From NCBI RefSeq assembly GCF_014218705.1, contig NZ_JABBJF010000003.1:124001-188000 (forward strand): a stretch of 64,000 bases of DNA, given 5' to 3'. The stretch comes from Kluyvera sichuanensis (lineage in GTDB: Bacteria > Pseudomonadota > Gammaproteobacteria > Enterobacterales > Enterobacteriaceae). Numbering within the stretch: position 1 is the stretch's first letter; each line of letters begins with the position of its first letter. Position numbers and translations under genes: made by a program. A model generated the notes under the pieces. The model was not told where the DNA came from, did not search any database, and saw only the letters and a list, made by a program, of their open reading frames with translations. Below, piece after piece: positions 28,365-38,542 of this stretch.

Positions 28365-30329
28365 ATGCACAATACCTTCAGGCACTCCCGACTGGCGCTG
28401 GCCACCACCATGATGCTCGCGGGTGCATTAAGCGGCTGCGATGATAGCGTAGCCGCTCAGGCGAAGGCGTCAGCGGCGCCACAAAACGTGCAGTCACCGG
28501 TGCTCTCCGTCGACGATAACAGCGTGGTGCTGGTGTGGGAAAAACCGTTGCTGGAGGCGGACAAGGTGGTGGACTATCACGTCTACCATGGCGGCGAACT
28601 GCTGGGCAGCGCACGCGACAATCAGGACGCATTCTCCCCTGCGAAACCCTATATCGACAACTTCTACCAGACGCTGGATAACGACCACTGGCAGCAGAAG
28701 GTCGATCTGCGCAGCTTCACCGTCGAAGGGTTGAAAGCCGATACCGATTACCAGTTTACCGTTCGCGCGGTCTATTCAGACGGCAACGAGTCCGCCGACA
28801 GCGCACCGATTTCTCTACGCACCACGAAGGTGCCGCACGTGGTGGATGCCAAAGCGACAGGTGCCGTCGGCGACGGAACAACGCTTGATACCGCCGCGCT
28901 GCAAAAAGCCATTGATAGCTGCACGCTGGCACAGTATCCGCAAGGGTGCAAAGTCAGCGTGCGCGGCGGTGTGTTTAAAACCGGCGCGCTGTTCTTACAC
29001 AGCGATATGACGCTGGAGATTGCCGAAGACGCGACGCTACTGGGCTCGGATGACCCAGCGCAGTACCCAATGAACAAAGGTTACTTTCTTTACCCCTATA
29101 CTGATAATCCGCTGCCGAAGCGTCCACCGTCGTTAATTAACGCACTGGAGGCCGACGACAAAGGAAGCTCTCACGCGGGCACTTTCCGCAATATTCGCAT
29201 CGTCGGCAAAGGCACCATCGATGGTAATGGCTGGACGCGAGGCGTGAAGCACGGCGGGCCGGAGTCTATCGTTGATGAAGCAGGCAATGCGCTGCCGCAG
29301 TATCGCGCCAGCAACGCCAATAAAGTGGGCGAAGACGGGATTCTGGCAAAACATCAGACCGAGCTGGCGGTATCCGAAGGGATGGACCGCGACAGTGCCT
29401 ACAAAAACCGACGCTCCAGCCTGATGACGCTGCGCGGCGTCAGCAATCTCTACATTGAAGGGTTGACGATTCTCAACCCGGCATTTCATGGGATTATGGT
29501 GCTGGAGTCGGAAAATATCGCGCTGAATGCGCTCAGCCATAAGACTTTCGACGGTAATAACGCTGACGGCATTGAACTGGGTAATAGCCAAAATAGCCTG
29601 GTCTTTAATAACTTCTTTGATACCGGCGACGACGGGATGAACTTCGCAGCGGGTTACGGCAAGGGTGTTGAAACCTTTGGTCAGAAACCGCAGAGCGGGG
29701 CATGGATTTTCAATAACTACTTCCGCAAAGGCCACGGCGCGGTAGTGACCGGCAGCCATACCGGCGCCTGGATCGAGAAGATCAAAGCGGAAGATAACGT
29801 TATGTATATGACGGATATCGGCCTGCGAATGAAAAGCCGCCCGTACTACGGCGGCGGGGCGCGCGACGTACTATTCCGTAATAACGCGATGAAAGATCTG
29901 GCGAAAGAGCCGTTTATCTTCACCATCAAGTACAGTGCCGACGTGAATGACACCACGCCAGCAACTGAGCCCGCGCAGTTCCGCAACGTGACCGTTGAGA
30001 ACGTCACCGTTGACGGCACGGCGGCGAAGAAAAGCATTCTGGTGGATGGCATGACGGTGCAGGAAATGGCGGCGGCCTACGGGATGACTTACCCGCGCGA
30101 TGCCTATCACCAGAACCTGGCGTTCAGCAACGTGAAGTTTCGTAACGTACAGGCGAGCAAAATCACCTTCCTGCATGACAGCCAGTTTACCAACGTCACG
30201 TTTGATAATACGGAGCATGCCTGGAACGTTGCGCAGGTAAGCGGTATTACGCTTTCAGACAGCGTGAATAATGAGGTGATAACGTCGACAGGGAAGGAGA
30301 CGGTCGTGCGAGAGGCGGCGAAGCAGTAA
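28365..30329 (+). CDS. pehX: Exo-type polygalacturonase, GH28, predicted lipoprotein
   Basis: PehX hydrolyses polygalacturonate (pectin). I chose the ATG at 28365 because it opens a lipoprotein signal, MHNTFRHSRLALATTMMLAGALSGC, with Cys25 as lipidation site; an in-frame GTG at 28332 lacks support. The product is 654 aa. After a short linker comes a fibronectin type III domain (about residues 40-158, PVLSVDDNSVVLVWEKP to SAPISLRTTK), then the GH28 beta-helix beginning ATGAVGDGTTLDTAALQKAI. Catalytic motifs are NADG, TGDDG, GHGAVV and RMKS; NADG is typical of exo-acting enzymes. It lies between yejK and rplY, unlike E. coli, and is a species marker of K. oxytoca. Confidence 0.92.
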   Translation: MHNTFRHSRLALATTMMLAGALSGCDDSVAAQAKASAAPQNVQSPVLSVDDNSVVLVWEKPLLEADKVVDYHVYHGGELLGSARDNQDAFSPAKPYIDNFYQTLDNDHWQQKVDLRSFTVEGLKADTDYQFTVRAVYSDGNESADSAPISLRTTKVPHVVDAKATGAVGDGTTLDTAALQKAIDSCTLAQYPQGCKVSVRGGVFKTGALFLHSDMTLEIAEDATLLGSDDPAQYPMNKGYFLYPYTDNPLPKRPPSLINALEADDKGSSHAGTFRNIRIVGKGTIDGNGWTRGVKHGGPESIVDEAGNALPQYRASNANKVGEDGILAKHQTELAVSEGMDRDSAYKNRRSSLMTLRGVSNLYIEGLTILNPAFHGIMVLESENIALNALSHKTFDGNNADGIELGNSQNSLVFNNFFDTGDDGMNFAAGYGKGVETFGQKPQSGAWIFNNYFRKGHGAVVTGSHTGAWIEKIKAEDNVMYMTDIGLRMKSRPYYGGGARDVLFRNNAMKDLAKEPFIFTIKYSADVNDTTPATEPAQFRNVTVENVTVDGTAAKKSILVDGMTVQEMAAAYGMTYPRDAYHQNLAFSNVKFRNVQASKITFLHDSQFTNVTFDNTEHAWNVAQVSGITLSDSVNNEVITSTGKETVVREAAKQ

Positions 30330-30334
30330 AAAAA

Positions 30335-30360
30335 AACGGCTCCAGAAGGAGCCGTTCTTT
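30335..30360. terminator. Bidirectional terminator between pehX and rplY
   Basis: A 9-bp stem AACGGCTCC / GGAGCCGTT with a 4-nt loop lies between the convergent genes. The minus-strand reading continues into a long T run, making it strong for rplY; the plus-strand tail is CTTT. Confidence 0.88.
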
Positions 30361-30382
30361 CGTCACGAAGACTTGTCGGCGA

Positions 30383-30667
30383 TTAAGCGCGAACGAAGTC
30401 GATGTGAGCCAGTTTTGGCTTGAACGGGTGACGCTGCACCGCCTGAGCCTTAACTTTTTCTTCTTTACCATCAACAACGATGGTCAGAACTTCGCTGTAG
30501 AATTCAGCGTTGTTCTGCAGGTTCCACAGCTTGTCGTGATCCAGTTCGATAGCAACAGGAGCTGCTTCGCCACCATAAATGATAGCTGGGAACTTGTTAG
30601 CTGCGCGCAGGCGGCGGCTCGCACCCTTACCCTGCTCTTTACGTACTTCTGCGTTAATAGTAAACAT
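30383..30667 (-). CDS. rplY: 50S ribosomal protein L25
   Basis: L25 binds 5S rRNA in the large ribosomal subunit. The 94-aa short form lacks the C-terminal CTC extension, as in other Enterobacteriaceae. It begins [33 protein letters not shown] and ends [15 protein letters not shown]. Confidence 0.98.
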   Translation of the reverse strand: MFTINAEVRKEQGKGASRRLRAANKFPAIIYGGEAAPVAIELDHDKLWNLQNNAEFYSEVLTIVVDGKEEKVKAQAVQRHPFKPKLAHIDFVRA

Positions 30668-30792
30668 TGATAGCTCTCTTAATTAATCCTGCTACAGGCG
30701 ACCCAGCAGCAGGCAAATGATCTGCTTCACGGATGTGAAAGCGGGCGGCATTATAGCCGCCTATTGCCTTACGGGCAATGAAAACCTCACCT

Positions 30793-31752
30793 TCAGTTGG
30801 CCGTTAAGCGCAGCCGTAAACTGTCCGGGTAGGGCGAAAAATAGCGCTGCGTCAGCAGGTAATCATCCGGGTGCTCGGCGAGGTAGTGTTTCAGCAGCGT
30901 CAGCGGCGCGAGGATTGGCAGGTGCCCGGCGTGGTAGTTGACGATAACGTCGCGAAGCTCTGCCCGCTGGCGATCGTTGAGCTGTTTGCGGAAATAACCC
31001 TGAATGTGCATCAGCACGTTGGTGTGATTTTTACGTGAGGCGGGGTGGCGCAGAATCGCCATCAGCTTATCGCGATAGGCAACAAAAAAGGCATCCAGAT
31101 CCTGCCACTCATGCAGATGAGCAATAAAAGGACCAATCTCGCGGTAGCCCGGCTGGTTGTGGGCCAGCAGATGCAGCTTATAGCGGCTGTGAAATGCCAG
31201 CAGGGCCTGACGGGTTAATCCCTCTTCCCGCAGCGCGTTCAACTCGTGCAGCGCAAATATCCGCGCCACGAAGTTCTCCCGCAGTACCGGGTCGTGCAAC
31301 CGGCCGTCCTCTTCCACCGGCAGCCACGGATAGCGCGCCTGTAGCGCCGCGGTAAACAGGCCAACGCCTTCCTTCGCACCCCGGTTGCCACGTTCATCGT
31401 ACAGCCTTACCCGCTCCATTCCGCAACTGGGGGATTTTGCGCAGACGATAAACCCGGAGAATTGCGCGGCACCCGGCAGTACACCCTCGGCAAACCGGTG
31501 CATTTTATCGGTGAGGTCGCAATCCAGGTCCTGACTCATGCGCACGCGGGTATCGCCATCTGCGGTCTTCACCAACCGCAGCGCCGGGCGTGGAGTGGGC
31601 AGGCCGATGCCCATTTCCGGGCAGACGGGTTTGAAAGTTACCCATTCGGCAAGCTCATCCATAATAAACCCCATCCGCTTATGCCCGCCGTCAAAGCGAA
31701 CGGCAGCACCGGTCAGGCAGCCGCTGATGCCGAGTATCGGTTTGTCGTTCAT
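30793..31752 (-). CDS. TudS-like (DUF523) desulfurase fused to DUF1722 (YbgA) domain
   Basis: This is a two-domain protein of 319 aa from the ATG at 31750-31752 (MNDKPILGISGCLTG); an in-frame ATG nine codons upstream lacks a better ribosome site. Residues 1 to about 150 are DUF523, the family of the [4Fe-4S] 2-thiouracil desulfurase TudS. The candidate cluster cysteines are Cys12 (SGCLTG), Cys44 (PVCPE) and Cys110 (KSPSCG). The remainder is DUF1722, the domain that stands alone as YbgA in E. coli (HSRYKLHLLAHNQPGYREIGPF). Thiouracil or related RNA-base desulfuration is an inference from the family. It is divergent from blc. Confidence 0.85.
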   Translation of the reverse strand: MNDKPILGISGCLTGAAVRFDGGHKRMGFIMDELAEWVTFKPVCPEMGIGLPTPRPALRLVKTADGDTRVRMSQDLDCDLTDKMHRFAEGVLPGAAQFSGFIVCAKSPSCGMERVRLYDERGNRGAKEGVGLFTAALQARYPWLPVEEDGRLHDPVLRENFVARIFALHELNALREEGLTRQALLAFHSRYKLHLLAHNQPGYREIGPFIAHLHEWQDLDAFFVAYRDKLMAILRHPASRKNHTNVLMHIQGYFRKQLNDRQRAELRDVIVNYHAGHLPILAPLTLLKHYLAEHPDDYLLTQRYFSPYPDSLRLRLTAN

Positions 31753-31864
31753 ATTATTGTCCTGTTTGTGGTGGGCCATAGCTCAAGCATAGGTTCTCCC
31801 GCTTCCGGCCGCGTGGCTTTTTATCCTCTACACTTAACCGAGGATCGTAAAGAGAGGAAACTGC

Positions 31865-32398
31865 ATGAAGCTATGGCCCGTAGTCACCGGAGTGGCGTTG
31901 TCGCTCGCGCTGGTGGCCTGCCGTTCACCCACTCCGCCAAAAGGGGTGACGCCGATTCGCCATTTCGATGCCAGCCGCTATCTGGGGAAATGGTATGAAA
32001 TTGCCCGTCTGGATAACCGTTTTGAGCGCGGTCTGGAGCAGGTGACCGCTCACTACGGTAAGCGTAAGGACGGTGGCATTAGCGTGTTGAACCGTGGATT
32101 TGACCCAATGAGAGGCGAGTGGAAAGAGAGCGAAGGGAAAGCATACTTCACCGGCGAGCCGAGCGTTGCCGCACTGAAGGTGTCGTTCTTTGGCCCCTTC
32201 TACGGCGGCTATAACGTCATCGCGCTGGATGATGACTACCAGTACGCGCTGGTCAGCGGGCCGAACCGCGACTATCTGTGGATTTTATCGCGCACGCCAA
32301 CGCTGCCGCCACAGGTACAGCAAAACTACCTGACCATCGCCCGTGGGCTCGGGTTCCCGGTCGACAGTTTGCTGTGGGTGAAGCAGACGCGCGGCTAG
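31865..32398 (+). CDS. blc: Outer-membrane lipoprotein lipocalin Blc
   Basis: Bacterial lipocalin Blc is anchored in the outer membrane, binds lysophospholipids or fatty acids and is induced by envelope stress. The 177-aa precursor has lipobox LVAC with Cys19. The lipocalin GxW motif is in [21 protein letters not shown], followed by [32 protein letters not shown] and [14 protein letters not shown]. It is clearly homologous to E. coli Blc, which sits beside ampC/sugE, so its position here differs. Its last four bases overlap the convergent radD stop. Confidence 0.93.
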   Translation: MKLWPVVTGVALSLALVACRSPTPPKGVTPIRHFDASRYLGKWYEIARLDNRFERGLEQVTAHYGKRKDGGISVLNRGFDPMRGEWKESEGKAYFTGEPSVAALKVSFFGPFYGGYNVIALDDDYQYALVSGPNRDYLWILSRTPTLPPQVQQNYLTIARGLGFPVDSLLWVKQTRG

Positions 32399-34152
32399 CG
32401 CAGTTCGTTAGCCCGGCGATAGCGGCCTTCGTAGTCGAACACTTTTTCGCGCACCTGCCAGTAGACGCCTTTCTTACGGGCGACGACAAAATCCGGCGCG
32501 CGTAGCAGCGCCTGCTGGGCGATGATATCGGCAGACGTTATCCAGCGCAGCGGCACGCCGGGCGTGCGGGTGTGCGGGCGGATAAACAGCTGCTCGAACG
32601 CCGTTTTCTGCGCGGGGGTGTGCAGACGGAAGCGCTCACTGACATCCGCACCGTCCTCGTCGTAATAGGTTATCTTAAGCCAGCCGCCTTTCTCATCCAT
32701 GCCGTCCTGTAACACCATGCCGCTACAGCGCAGCACCAGCGCGTCTTTCAGCTTGAGCGCGGCTTTCAGCATGTCGTCTGGGTCGACCAGCACCGTGTCG
32801 CATTCCCGACAGCGGCGGGCGGCAATGTCGTTTTCGGCGTTGCATTGCGGGCAGTTTTTAAAGCGGAAGCGGTAGTCGCACTGCTCGCGATGACCTTCAT
32901 CATCCTCCAGCCAGCCCTGACAGCGGCGGCCAAAATGCTCAATAATGGTGCCGTCGGCGGTGGTTTTTCCCCAGAAGGTGTTGGCAAAGCCGCAGCCGGG
33001 GCAGAAAACCTGCACCGGCACGTTATCGCTCTTGCCCTTGGGTGAACCCACTTCCGGCGTGTAGAGGTCGTGCGGGTTACCGGCGTAATCGAGGATCAGA
33101 CAGTCCGTTTTCCCCGGCGCCAGACGCAGGCCACGGCCCACAATTTGCTGATACAGGCTGATGGACTCGGTAGGGCGCAGAATCGCAATCAGGTCAACGT
33201 GCGGGGCGTCAAAACCGGTAGTCAGTACGGCGACGTTAACCAGATAGCGGAACTGCTGATTTTTAAAGGCTTCAATCAGCTCGTCGCGCTGCGGGCCGGG
33301 GGTTTCGCCGGTGATCAGCGCCGCGTCATTGGCGGGCAGCAGCCCGGTAATTTCGCGAGCGTGCTCGACGGTGGCGGCAAAAATCATCACCCCTTTGCGC
33401 GTCTGCGCAAACTCCTCAATCTGGCTGATGATATGTGGCGTAATGCGCTGCTGCTGTTTCAGCTCACGGTTGAGGTCAGACTCGCTGAACAGCCCGTTGC
33501 TGTTGGCCTGAAGGCGGCTGAAATCGTACTGCACCACGGGCATATCCAGCCGCTCCGGCGGCGTCAGATAGCCGTGCTTGATCATATAGCGCAGCGGCAA
33601 CTCATAGATGCAGTCACGGAACAGCGCTTTCTCGTCGCCGCGCACCATGCCGTGGTAGTGGAACTGATAAATCCAGCCTTTGCCCAGACGGAACGGCGTG
33701 GCCGTGAGGCCCAGCAGCCGAATGTGAGGATTCACTTTCCCCAGATGGGTGAGAATCTGCTGGTACTGACTATCATCATCGTCGCTGATGCGGTGGCACT
33801 CATCGACGATCAGCAGGGAAAACTCACCCTGGAAGTGGTCGAGATTACGCGCCACCGACTGCACGCTGCCGAACACCACTTTGCCGTGGCTCTCTTTACG
33901 CTTCAGCCCGGCCGCATAAATATCGGCCTCCAGCCCCAGCGCGCAGTATTTCGCGTGGTTCTGCGCCACCAACTCTTTGACGTGAGCCAGCACCAGCACG
34001 CGGCCGCGCGCCAGCCGCGCCAGCTCGGCGATCACCAGGCTTTTCCCGGCGCCGGTGGGCAACACGATAACTGCAGGTTGAGTGTGGCGGCGGAAGTAGG
34101 CCAGGGTGGCGTCAACCGCTTCCTGTTGATAGGGGCGAAGTGTAAAAGTCAT
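32395..34152 (-). CDS. radD: DNA repair helicase-like protein RadD (YejH)
   Basis: RadD is an SF2 ATPase involved in double-strand-break repair and a RecA accessory factor. The 585-aa protein (586 in E. coli) carries Walker [10 protein letters not shown] near residues 30-38, the Walker B DECH box in [10 protein letters not shown], motif III LTATPFR and motif [11 protein letters not shown]. Two C-terminal zinc-binding clusters follow (CPGCGF and [20 protein letters not shown]). It is divergent from rsuA and converges on blc with a 4-bp overlap. Confidence 0.95.
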   Translation of the reverse strand: MTFTLRPYQQEAVDATLAYFRRHTQPAVIVLPTGAGKSLVIAELARLARGRVLVLAHVKELVAQNHAKYCALGLEADIYAAGLKRKESHGKVVFGSVQSVARNLDHFQGEFSLLIVDECHRISDDDDSQYQQILTHLGKVNPHIRLLGLTATPFRLGKGWIYQFHYHGMVRGDEKALFRDCIYELPLRYMIKHGYLTPPERLDMPVVQYDFSRLQANSNGLFSESDLNRELKQQQRITPHIISQIEEFAQTRKGVMIFAATVEHAREITGLLPANDAALITGETPGPQRDELIEAFKNQQFRYLVNVAVLTTGFDAPHVDLIAILRPTESISLYQQIVGRGLRLAPGKTDCLILDYAGNPHDLYTPEVGSPKGKSDNVPVQVFCPGCGFANTFWGKTTADGTIIEHFGRRCQGWLEDDEGHREQCDYRFRFKNCPQCNAENDIAARRCRECDTVLVDPDDMLKAALKLKDALVLRCSGMVLQDGMDEKGGWLKITYYDEDGADVSERFRLHTPAQKTAFEQLFIRPHTRTPGVPLRWITSADIIAQQALLRAPDFVVARKKGVYWQVREKVFDYEGRYRRANELR

Positions 34153-34366
34153 TGGCGTGATGATTGTCCTTAACAGCCAAATAGTATGCCATGAATCTTT
34201 TCACTTGAGTGGGATAACAAGCCCGTTATACTTACGGATTGTTATACTCGCTGTCTCACCCGTTGCCGGTGGCATTTTCCCGCTCTGCGGCAGGCATCGA
34301 GTCGATTACCCCATTTTTCGGACCTTTCGTCCGGCACCCGGCACTATTACAGGCTAAAAATACTTC

Positions 34367-35068
34367 ATGCGACTTGATAAGTTTATCGCTCAGCAACTCG
34401 GCGTCAGCCGTGCTATTGCCGGGCGTTTGATCCGCGGTCAACACGTGACCGTTGATGACGAAGTGGTGCGCGATACCGCGTTTAAACTGCTACCAGAACA
34501 CGACGTAGCCTACGAAGGCAACCCGCTGACCCAGCAGAATGGCCCGCGCTATTTCATGCTGAATAAGCCGCAGGGCTACGTGTGCTCCACGGAAGACCCG
34601 GATCACCCAACGGTGCTCTATTTCCTCGATGTCCCGGTGGCGCACAAGCTACATGCCGCGGGTCGTTTAGACATTGATACCACCGGTCTGGTGCTGATGA
34701 CCGATGACGGTCAGTGGTCCCATCGCATCACCTCGCCGCGCCATCATTGCGAGAAAACCTACCTGGTGACGCTGGAAAATCCGGTCAGCGATGACACCGC
34801 CGCGCAGTTCGCCAAAGGCGTTCAGCTGCACAATGAGAAAGATCTTACCAAGCCAGCGGTGCTGGAAGTGATTACGCCGACCGAAGTGCGTCTGACCATC
34901 AGTGAAGGTCGTTATCACCAGGTGAAACGCATGTTTGCCGCAGTGGGTAACCACGTTGTCGGTCTGCATCGCGAACGTATCGGTGAGATTGCACTCGATC
35001 CAGACTTAGCGCCGGGCGAATACCGTCCGTTAACAGAAGCAGAAATCGCCAGCGTTGGCGCACCGTAG
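34367..35068 (+). CDS. rsuA: 16S rRNA pseudouridine(516) synthase RsuA
   Basis: RsuA converts U516 of 16S rRNA to pseudouridine. The 233-aa protein has an N-terminal S4 RNA-binding domain ([22 protein letters not shown]) and a catalytic domain with Asp102 in [16 protein letters not shown]. Motifs [16 protein letters not shown] and [13 protein letters not shown] are typical. bcr follows 25 bp downstream, so the two are probably co-transcribed. Confidence 0.97.
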   Translation: MRLDKFIAQQLGVSRAIAGRLIRGQHVTVDDEVVRDTAFKLLPEHDVAYEGNPLTQQNGPRYFMLNKPQGYVCSTEDPDHPTVLYFLDVPVAHKLHAAGRLDIDTTGLVLMTDDGQWSHRITSPRHHCEKTYLVTLENPVSDDTAAQFAKGVQLHNEKDLTKPAVLEVITPTEVRLTISEGRYHQVKRMFAAVGNHVVGLHRERIGEIALDPDLAPGEYRPLTEAEIASVGAP

Positions 35069-35093
35069 CGCTAACCAACAACCGAGGTAAATT

Positions 35094-36290
35094 GTGACGT
35101 CCAGGCCGCGCTCGTCGTTAAAAATTGTGTTTATTCTTGGCCTTCTGGCCATGTTAATGCCGTTATCGATCGACATGTACCTTCCGGCGCTGCCGGTCAT
35201 TTCGCAACAATTTGGCGTGCCGGCAGGCAGCGCACAGATGACCCTGAGCACCTATATTCTGGGCTTTGCGCTGGGTCAGCTGCTGTACGGGCCGATGGCG
35301 GACAGCCTCGGGCGTAAGCCAGTCATTCTGGGCGGTACGCTTATCTTTGCCGCGGCGGCGGTGGCCTGTGCGCTGGCACCGACCATCGACTACCTGATCG
35401 TCACCCGCTTTTTCCACGGGCTAGCGGCCGCGGCGGCAAGCGTCGTGATCAACGCCCTGATGCGCGATATCTACCCGAAAGAAGAGTTCTCGCGCATGAT
35501 GTCGTTTGTCATGCTGGTGACGACTATTGCCCCGCTGGTGGCGCCGATGGTGGGTGGTGCGGTGCTGGTCTGGTTTAGTTGGCATGCTATCTTCTGGATC
35601 CTGGCGGTTGCCGCATTGCTAGCCTCGGCGGCGATCTGGTTCTTTATTGACGAAACGCTGTCAGCCGATAAACGGCAGCCGTTCCGCTTGAGCACCACGC
35701 TCGGCAACTTTGCGTCGTTGTTCCGCCACAAGCGCGTGCTGTCGTACATGTTGGCGAGCGGCTTTAGCTTTGCGGCGATGTTCTCGTTCTTAAGCGCCGG
35801 GCCGTTTGTCTATATCGAGCTTAACCATGTGTCGCCGCAGCACTTCGGCTACTACTTCGCGCTGAACATTGTGTTCCTCTTTGTCATGACCACCATTAAC
35901 AGCCGCTTTGTTCGCCGGGTTGGGGCGCTGTGGATGTTCCGCGCCGGGCTGACAATCCAGTTCGTTATGGCAATCTGGATGGTGGTTTGCGCGCTGCTGG
36001 ATGTTGGTTTCTGGTCGCTGGTGCTGGGCATTGCGGTGTTTGTCGGCTGCGTGTCGATGGTCTCCTCGAACGCCATGGCGGTGATCCTCGATGAGTTTCC
36101 GCATATGGCGGGTACGGCGTCATCGCTGGCGGGGACGTTCCGCTTTGGGATTGGGGCCATTATCGGCGCGCTGCTGTCGATGGCGACCTTCACCACCGCC
36201 TGGCCAATGCTGATTTCCATCGCCCTGTGCGCGACCTGCTCGATCCTCTTCTATCTCTACGCCAGTCGACCCCGCAAAACTACGCACTAA
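35094..36290 (+). CDS. bcr: Bcr/CflA-family multidrug efflux MFS transporter
   Basis: Bcr is a 12-segment proton-driven exporter; in E. coli overexpression confers bicyclomycin, sulfonamide and tetracycline tolerance and exports L-cysteine. The 398-aa protein starts at GTG ([21 protein letters not shown]), the same start as E. coli, behind the ribosome site GAGGTAA. MFS motif A is [16 protein letters not shown], and the substrate-site [13 protein letters not shown] in the first helix is conserved. Confidence 0.96.
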   Translation: MTSRPRSSLKIVFILGLLAMLMPLSIDMYLPALPVISQQFGVPAGSAQMTLSTYILGFALGQLLYGPMADSLGRKPVILGGTLIFAAAAVACALAPTIDYLIVTRFFHGLAAAAASVVINALMRDIYPKEEFSRMMSFVMLVTTIAPLVAPMVGGAVLVWFSWHAIFWILAVAALLASAAIWFFIDETLSADKRQPFRLSTTLGNFASLFRHKRVLSYMLASGFSFAAMFSFLSAGPFVYIELNHVSPQHFGYYFALNIVFLFVMTTINSRFVRRVGALWMFRAGLTIQFVMAIWMVVCALLDVGFWSLVLGIAVFVGCVSMVSSNAMAVILDEFPHMAGTASSLAGTFRFGIGAIIGALLSMATFTTAWPMLISIALCATCSILFYLYASRPRKTTH

Positions 36291-36301
36291 TAAGCCTTTA
36301 G

Positions 36302-36325
36302 AGGGGCGAAATACGCCCCTTTGTT
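36302..36325 (+). terminator. Probable terminator of bcr
   Basis: A 7-bp stem AGGGGCG / CGCCCCT with loop AAATA is followed by TTGTT, 12 bp after the bcr stop. The short T tail makes it moderate. Confidence 0.65.
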
Positions 36326-36337
36326 GATACATATCAA
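36324..36337 (+). promoter_or_regulatory. Perfect FNR-box palindrome
   Basis: TTGAT-ACAT-ATCAA is an exact match to the FNR consensus TTGAT-N4-ATCAA, extended by one further complementary base on each side (36323-36338). A -10-like TGTAAT at 36361-36366 would place a start near 36373, about 42 bp from the box centre. That is the class II activation geometry for FNR. Confidence 0.65.
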
Positions 36338-36606
36338 CTGAAATCGCATTCCTGATAGGGTGTAATGTTTCTTTTATGTAAAATCCATTAATGTAAAAAG
36401 TCACATTGTTGTAGATAAAAAGGTTGCGTTAGATCACAGATACGGGTACATATAGCGCGAAAACGCATCATTACACCGAACTATGTCGTAAGAAGAATGT
36501 TGAATGCTGGCGTTTTTTTTCTGGATGCAGGACGATTTGTCAACAATGTGTTAATATGGATGTGAAATAATTGTGAAGCACTGTCGCTTCCGGGGAAAAG
36601 AACGTA

Positions 36607-36948
36607 ATGACATTACAGCTATCAATCGTACATCGACTGCCGCAGGACTATCGTTGGTCTGCGGGTTTTGCAGGTTCGAAAGTTGAACCGATTCCGCAAA
36701 ACGGCGCATCCGGCGAAAATGCGCTGGTGGCCCTCAAACTGCTGAGCCCGGACGGCGATAGCGCCTGGCCGGTGATGCATTCCCTGAGCCAGGCGTTAAC
36801 CGATATCTCCGTCGACTGCTCGGTGCTCGAGTGCGAAGGGGAGCCGTGCCTGTTCGTGAAACGTCAGGATGAGTTTGCGGCAACCTGCCGCCTGAAAAAT
36901 TTCGGCGTGGCAATTGCCGAACCGTTCTCCGGCAACAACCCGTTTTAA
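36607..36948 (+). CDS. yejG: Conserved protein YejG
   Basis: This is a 113-aa cytosolic protein of unknown function (114 aa in E. coli), beginning [33 protein letters not shown] and ending [19 protein letters not shown]. No catalytic motif is recognised. It converges on yejF with only 3 bp between the stops. Confidence 0.93.
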   Translation: MTLQLSIVHRLPQDYRWSAGFAGSKVEPIPQNGASGENALVALKLLSPDGDSAWPVMHSLSQALTDISVDCSVLECEGEPCLFVKRQDEFAATCRLKNFGVAIAEPFSGNNPF

Positions 36949-36949
36949 C

Positions 36950-36975
36950 CGTCAGCTCAGCGCAATGAGCTGACG
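36950..36975. repeat. Inverted repeat at the yejG/yejF junction
   Basis: A perfect 10-bp inverted repeat CGTCAGCTCA / TGAGCTGACG with loop GCGCAA is embedded in the last codons of yejF. No T run follows on either strand, but the position suggests a transcript 3' end. Confidence 0.55.
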
Positions 36976-38541
36976 CGTATATTCCTGCTGCGGTGCTGAA
37001 AATACGCGCCGACACTCTCCCTGTTCGACGACTTCTCCCTGACGCAGCACCATCACCTGATGGCACAGCGAACGAACGACGTGCAGATCGTGGCTGATGA
37101 AGATGTAGGTCAGCTGATGCTTTTCCTGTAACGCTTTAAGCAGCGCCAGAATTTGCGCCTGAACGGTGCGATCGAGCGAGGACGTGGGTTCGTCCAGCAC
37201 GATAAGCTCCGGCTGCAGGATCAGCGCCCGCGCGATGGCGATACGCTGTCGCTGGCCGCCGGAAAACTCAGACGGATAGCGCTGCCGGGTCTCCGGCTCC
37301 AGGCCCACCTCCTGCATGGCTGCCATCACCCGCTGCTCGCGTTCTGCTGCGGTGAGGGCAGGGTGATGAACCCGTAGACCTTCTTCAATAATCTGTAGCG
37401 CGGTGAGCCGTGGATTGAGCGACGAGTTAGGGTCCTGAAACACCACCTGAATCCGACGACGCAGCGGCAGCATCTGCTGACGGTTACGCCCCTGAATAGC
37501 CTCCCCGGCAAAACGAATATCGCCCTGCGAGGCGATTAAACGTAGCAGCGCCAACCCGGTGGTGCTCTTACCTGAACCGGACTCACCGACCAGCCCCAGC
37601 GTCTCCCCTTTGCGCAGCGTAAAGCTCAGGTTGTTGACCACCGTGTTGTGACTAACCACACGGCGCAGGATACCTTTGCGAATCGGGAAGGCCACGCTGA
37701 GCTTGTTGACTTCCAGCAGCGGGGTAGCCTCCGGCGGTAAAGGCACCGGATCGCCCGCTGGTTCGCTGTCCAGCAGCTTACGGGTGTACGGATGCTGCGG
37801 CGCGGCAAAAAGCGCGCTAGCGCTGTTCTGCTCAACGCAGTGGCCATGTTGCATTACCGCCACGCGGTCAGCCAGTTTGCGTACAATGCTCAGATTATGG
37901 GTGATGAACAGCAGCCCCATATTCAGCTCGGTGCGCAACTCTCTGAGTAGCTGAAGGATTTGCGCCTGCACCGAAACGTCCAGTGCGGTCGTTGGTTCAT
38001 CGGCAATCAATAATTCCGGGCGCGTCAGCAGAGCCATGGCGATCATCACGCGCTGGCGCTCACCGCCGGAAAGCTGGTGGGGAAAATCGCTCAACCGTTT
38101 TGCGGCGTTGCGAATGCCGACCCGGTCAAGGCAGTCGAGGATCTCGCCGCGCGCCGCCTCTTTGCGCATGCCCCGGTGCAGCGACAGCACTTCATAAAGC
38201 TGCTTTTCCAGATTGTGCAGCGGGTTCAGTGACACCATCGGTTCCTGAAAAATCATCGCAATGCGGTTGCCGCGCACCCCGCGCAGCGTCTGCGGGCTGG
38301 CGTGCAGTAGTGACTCCCCGGCAAAGCGGATATCGCCCGTTGGGTAACTGACCGGTGGCTCTGGCAGCAGGCGCAGAATCGACAGCGCCGAGACGCTTTT
38401 CCCCGAGCCGGATTCCCCGACCAGCGCCAGCGTTTCTCCGGCGGCGAGCGTCAGTGAGAGCTGTTCAACCACGGTGGTGGTTATGCCCTGCTGGCGGAAG
38501 GCGATGGAGAGGTTATCGATCTCCAGAAGTGGTTGCTGCAT
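36952..38541 (-). CDS. yejF: Microcin C/peptide ABC importer, double ATPase YejF
   Basis: YejF powers the YejABEF importer, which takes up oligopeptides and the Trojan-horse antibiotic microcin C. The 529-aa protein is two fused ABC ATPases. Each half has Walker A ([13 protein letters not shown] and [13 protein letters not shown]), a signature ([16 protein letters not shown] and [15 protein letters not shown]) and Walker B ([12 protein letters not shown] and [12 protein letters not shown]). It is the last gene of the operon yejA-yejB-yejE-yejF, 1 bp after the yejE stop. Confidence 0.96.
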   Translation of the reverse strand: MQQPLLEIDNLSIAFRQQGITTTVVEQLSLTLAAGETLALVGESGSGKSVSALSILRLLPEPPVSYPTGDIRFAGESLLHASPQTLRGVRGNRIAMIFQEPMVSLNPLHNLEKQLYEVLSLHRGMRKEAARGEILDCLDRVGIRNAAKRLSDFPHQLSGGERQRVMIAMALLTRPELLIADEPTTALDVSVQAQILQLLRELRTELNMGLLFITHNLSIVRKLADRVAVMQHGHCVEQNSASALFAAPQHPYTRKLLDSEPAGDPVPLPPEATPLLEVNKLSVAFPIRKGILRRVVSHNTVVNNLSFTLRKGETLGLVGESGSGKSTTGLALLRLIASQGDIRFAGEAIQGRNRQQMLPLRRRIQVVFQDPNSSLNPRLTALQIIEEGLRVHHPALTAAEREQRVMAAMQEVGLEPETRQRYPSEFSGGQRQRIAIARALILQPELIVLDEPTSSLDRTVQAQILALLKALQEKHQLTYIFISHDLHVVRSLCHQVMVLRQGEVVEQGECRRVFSAPQQEYTRQLIALS

Positions 38542-38542
38542 C

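Larger units (their letters stand above)
36291..36606. other. bcr-yejG intergenic region (316 bp)
   Basis: No protein gene is seen. The left end has the bcr hairpin (36302-36320), then a perfect FNR palindrome (36324-36337), a -10-like TGTAAT (36361-36366), an AT-rich leader and a T8 run at 36514-36521. A small RNA in this region is possible but not proven. Confidence 0.6.
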
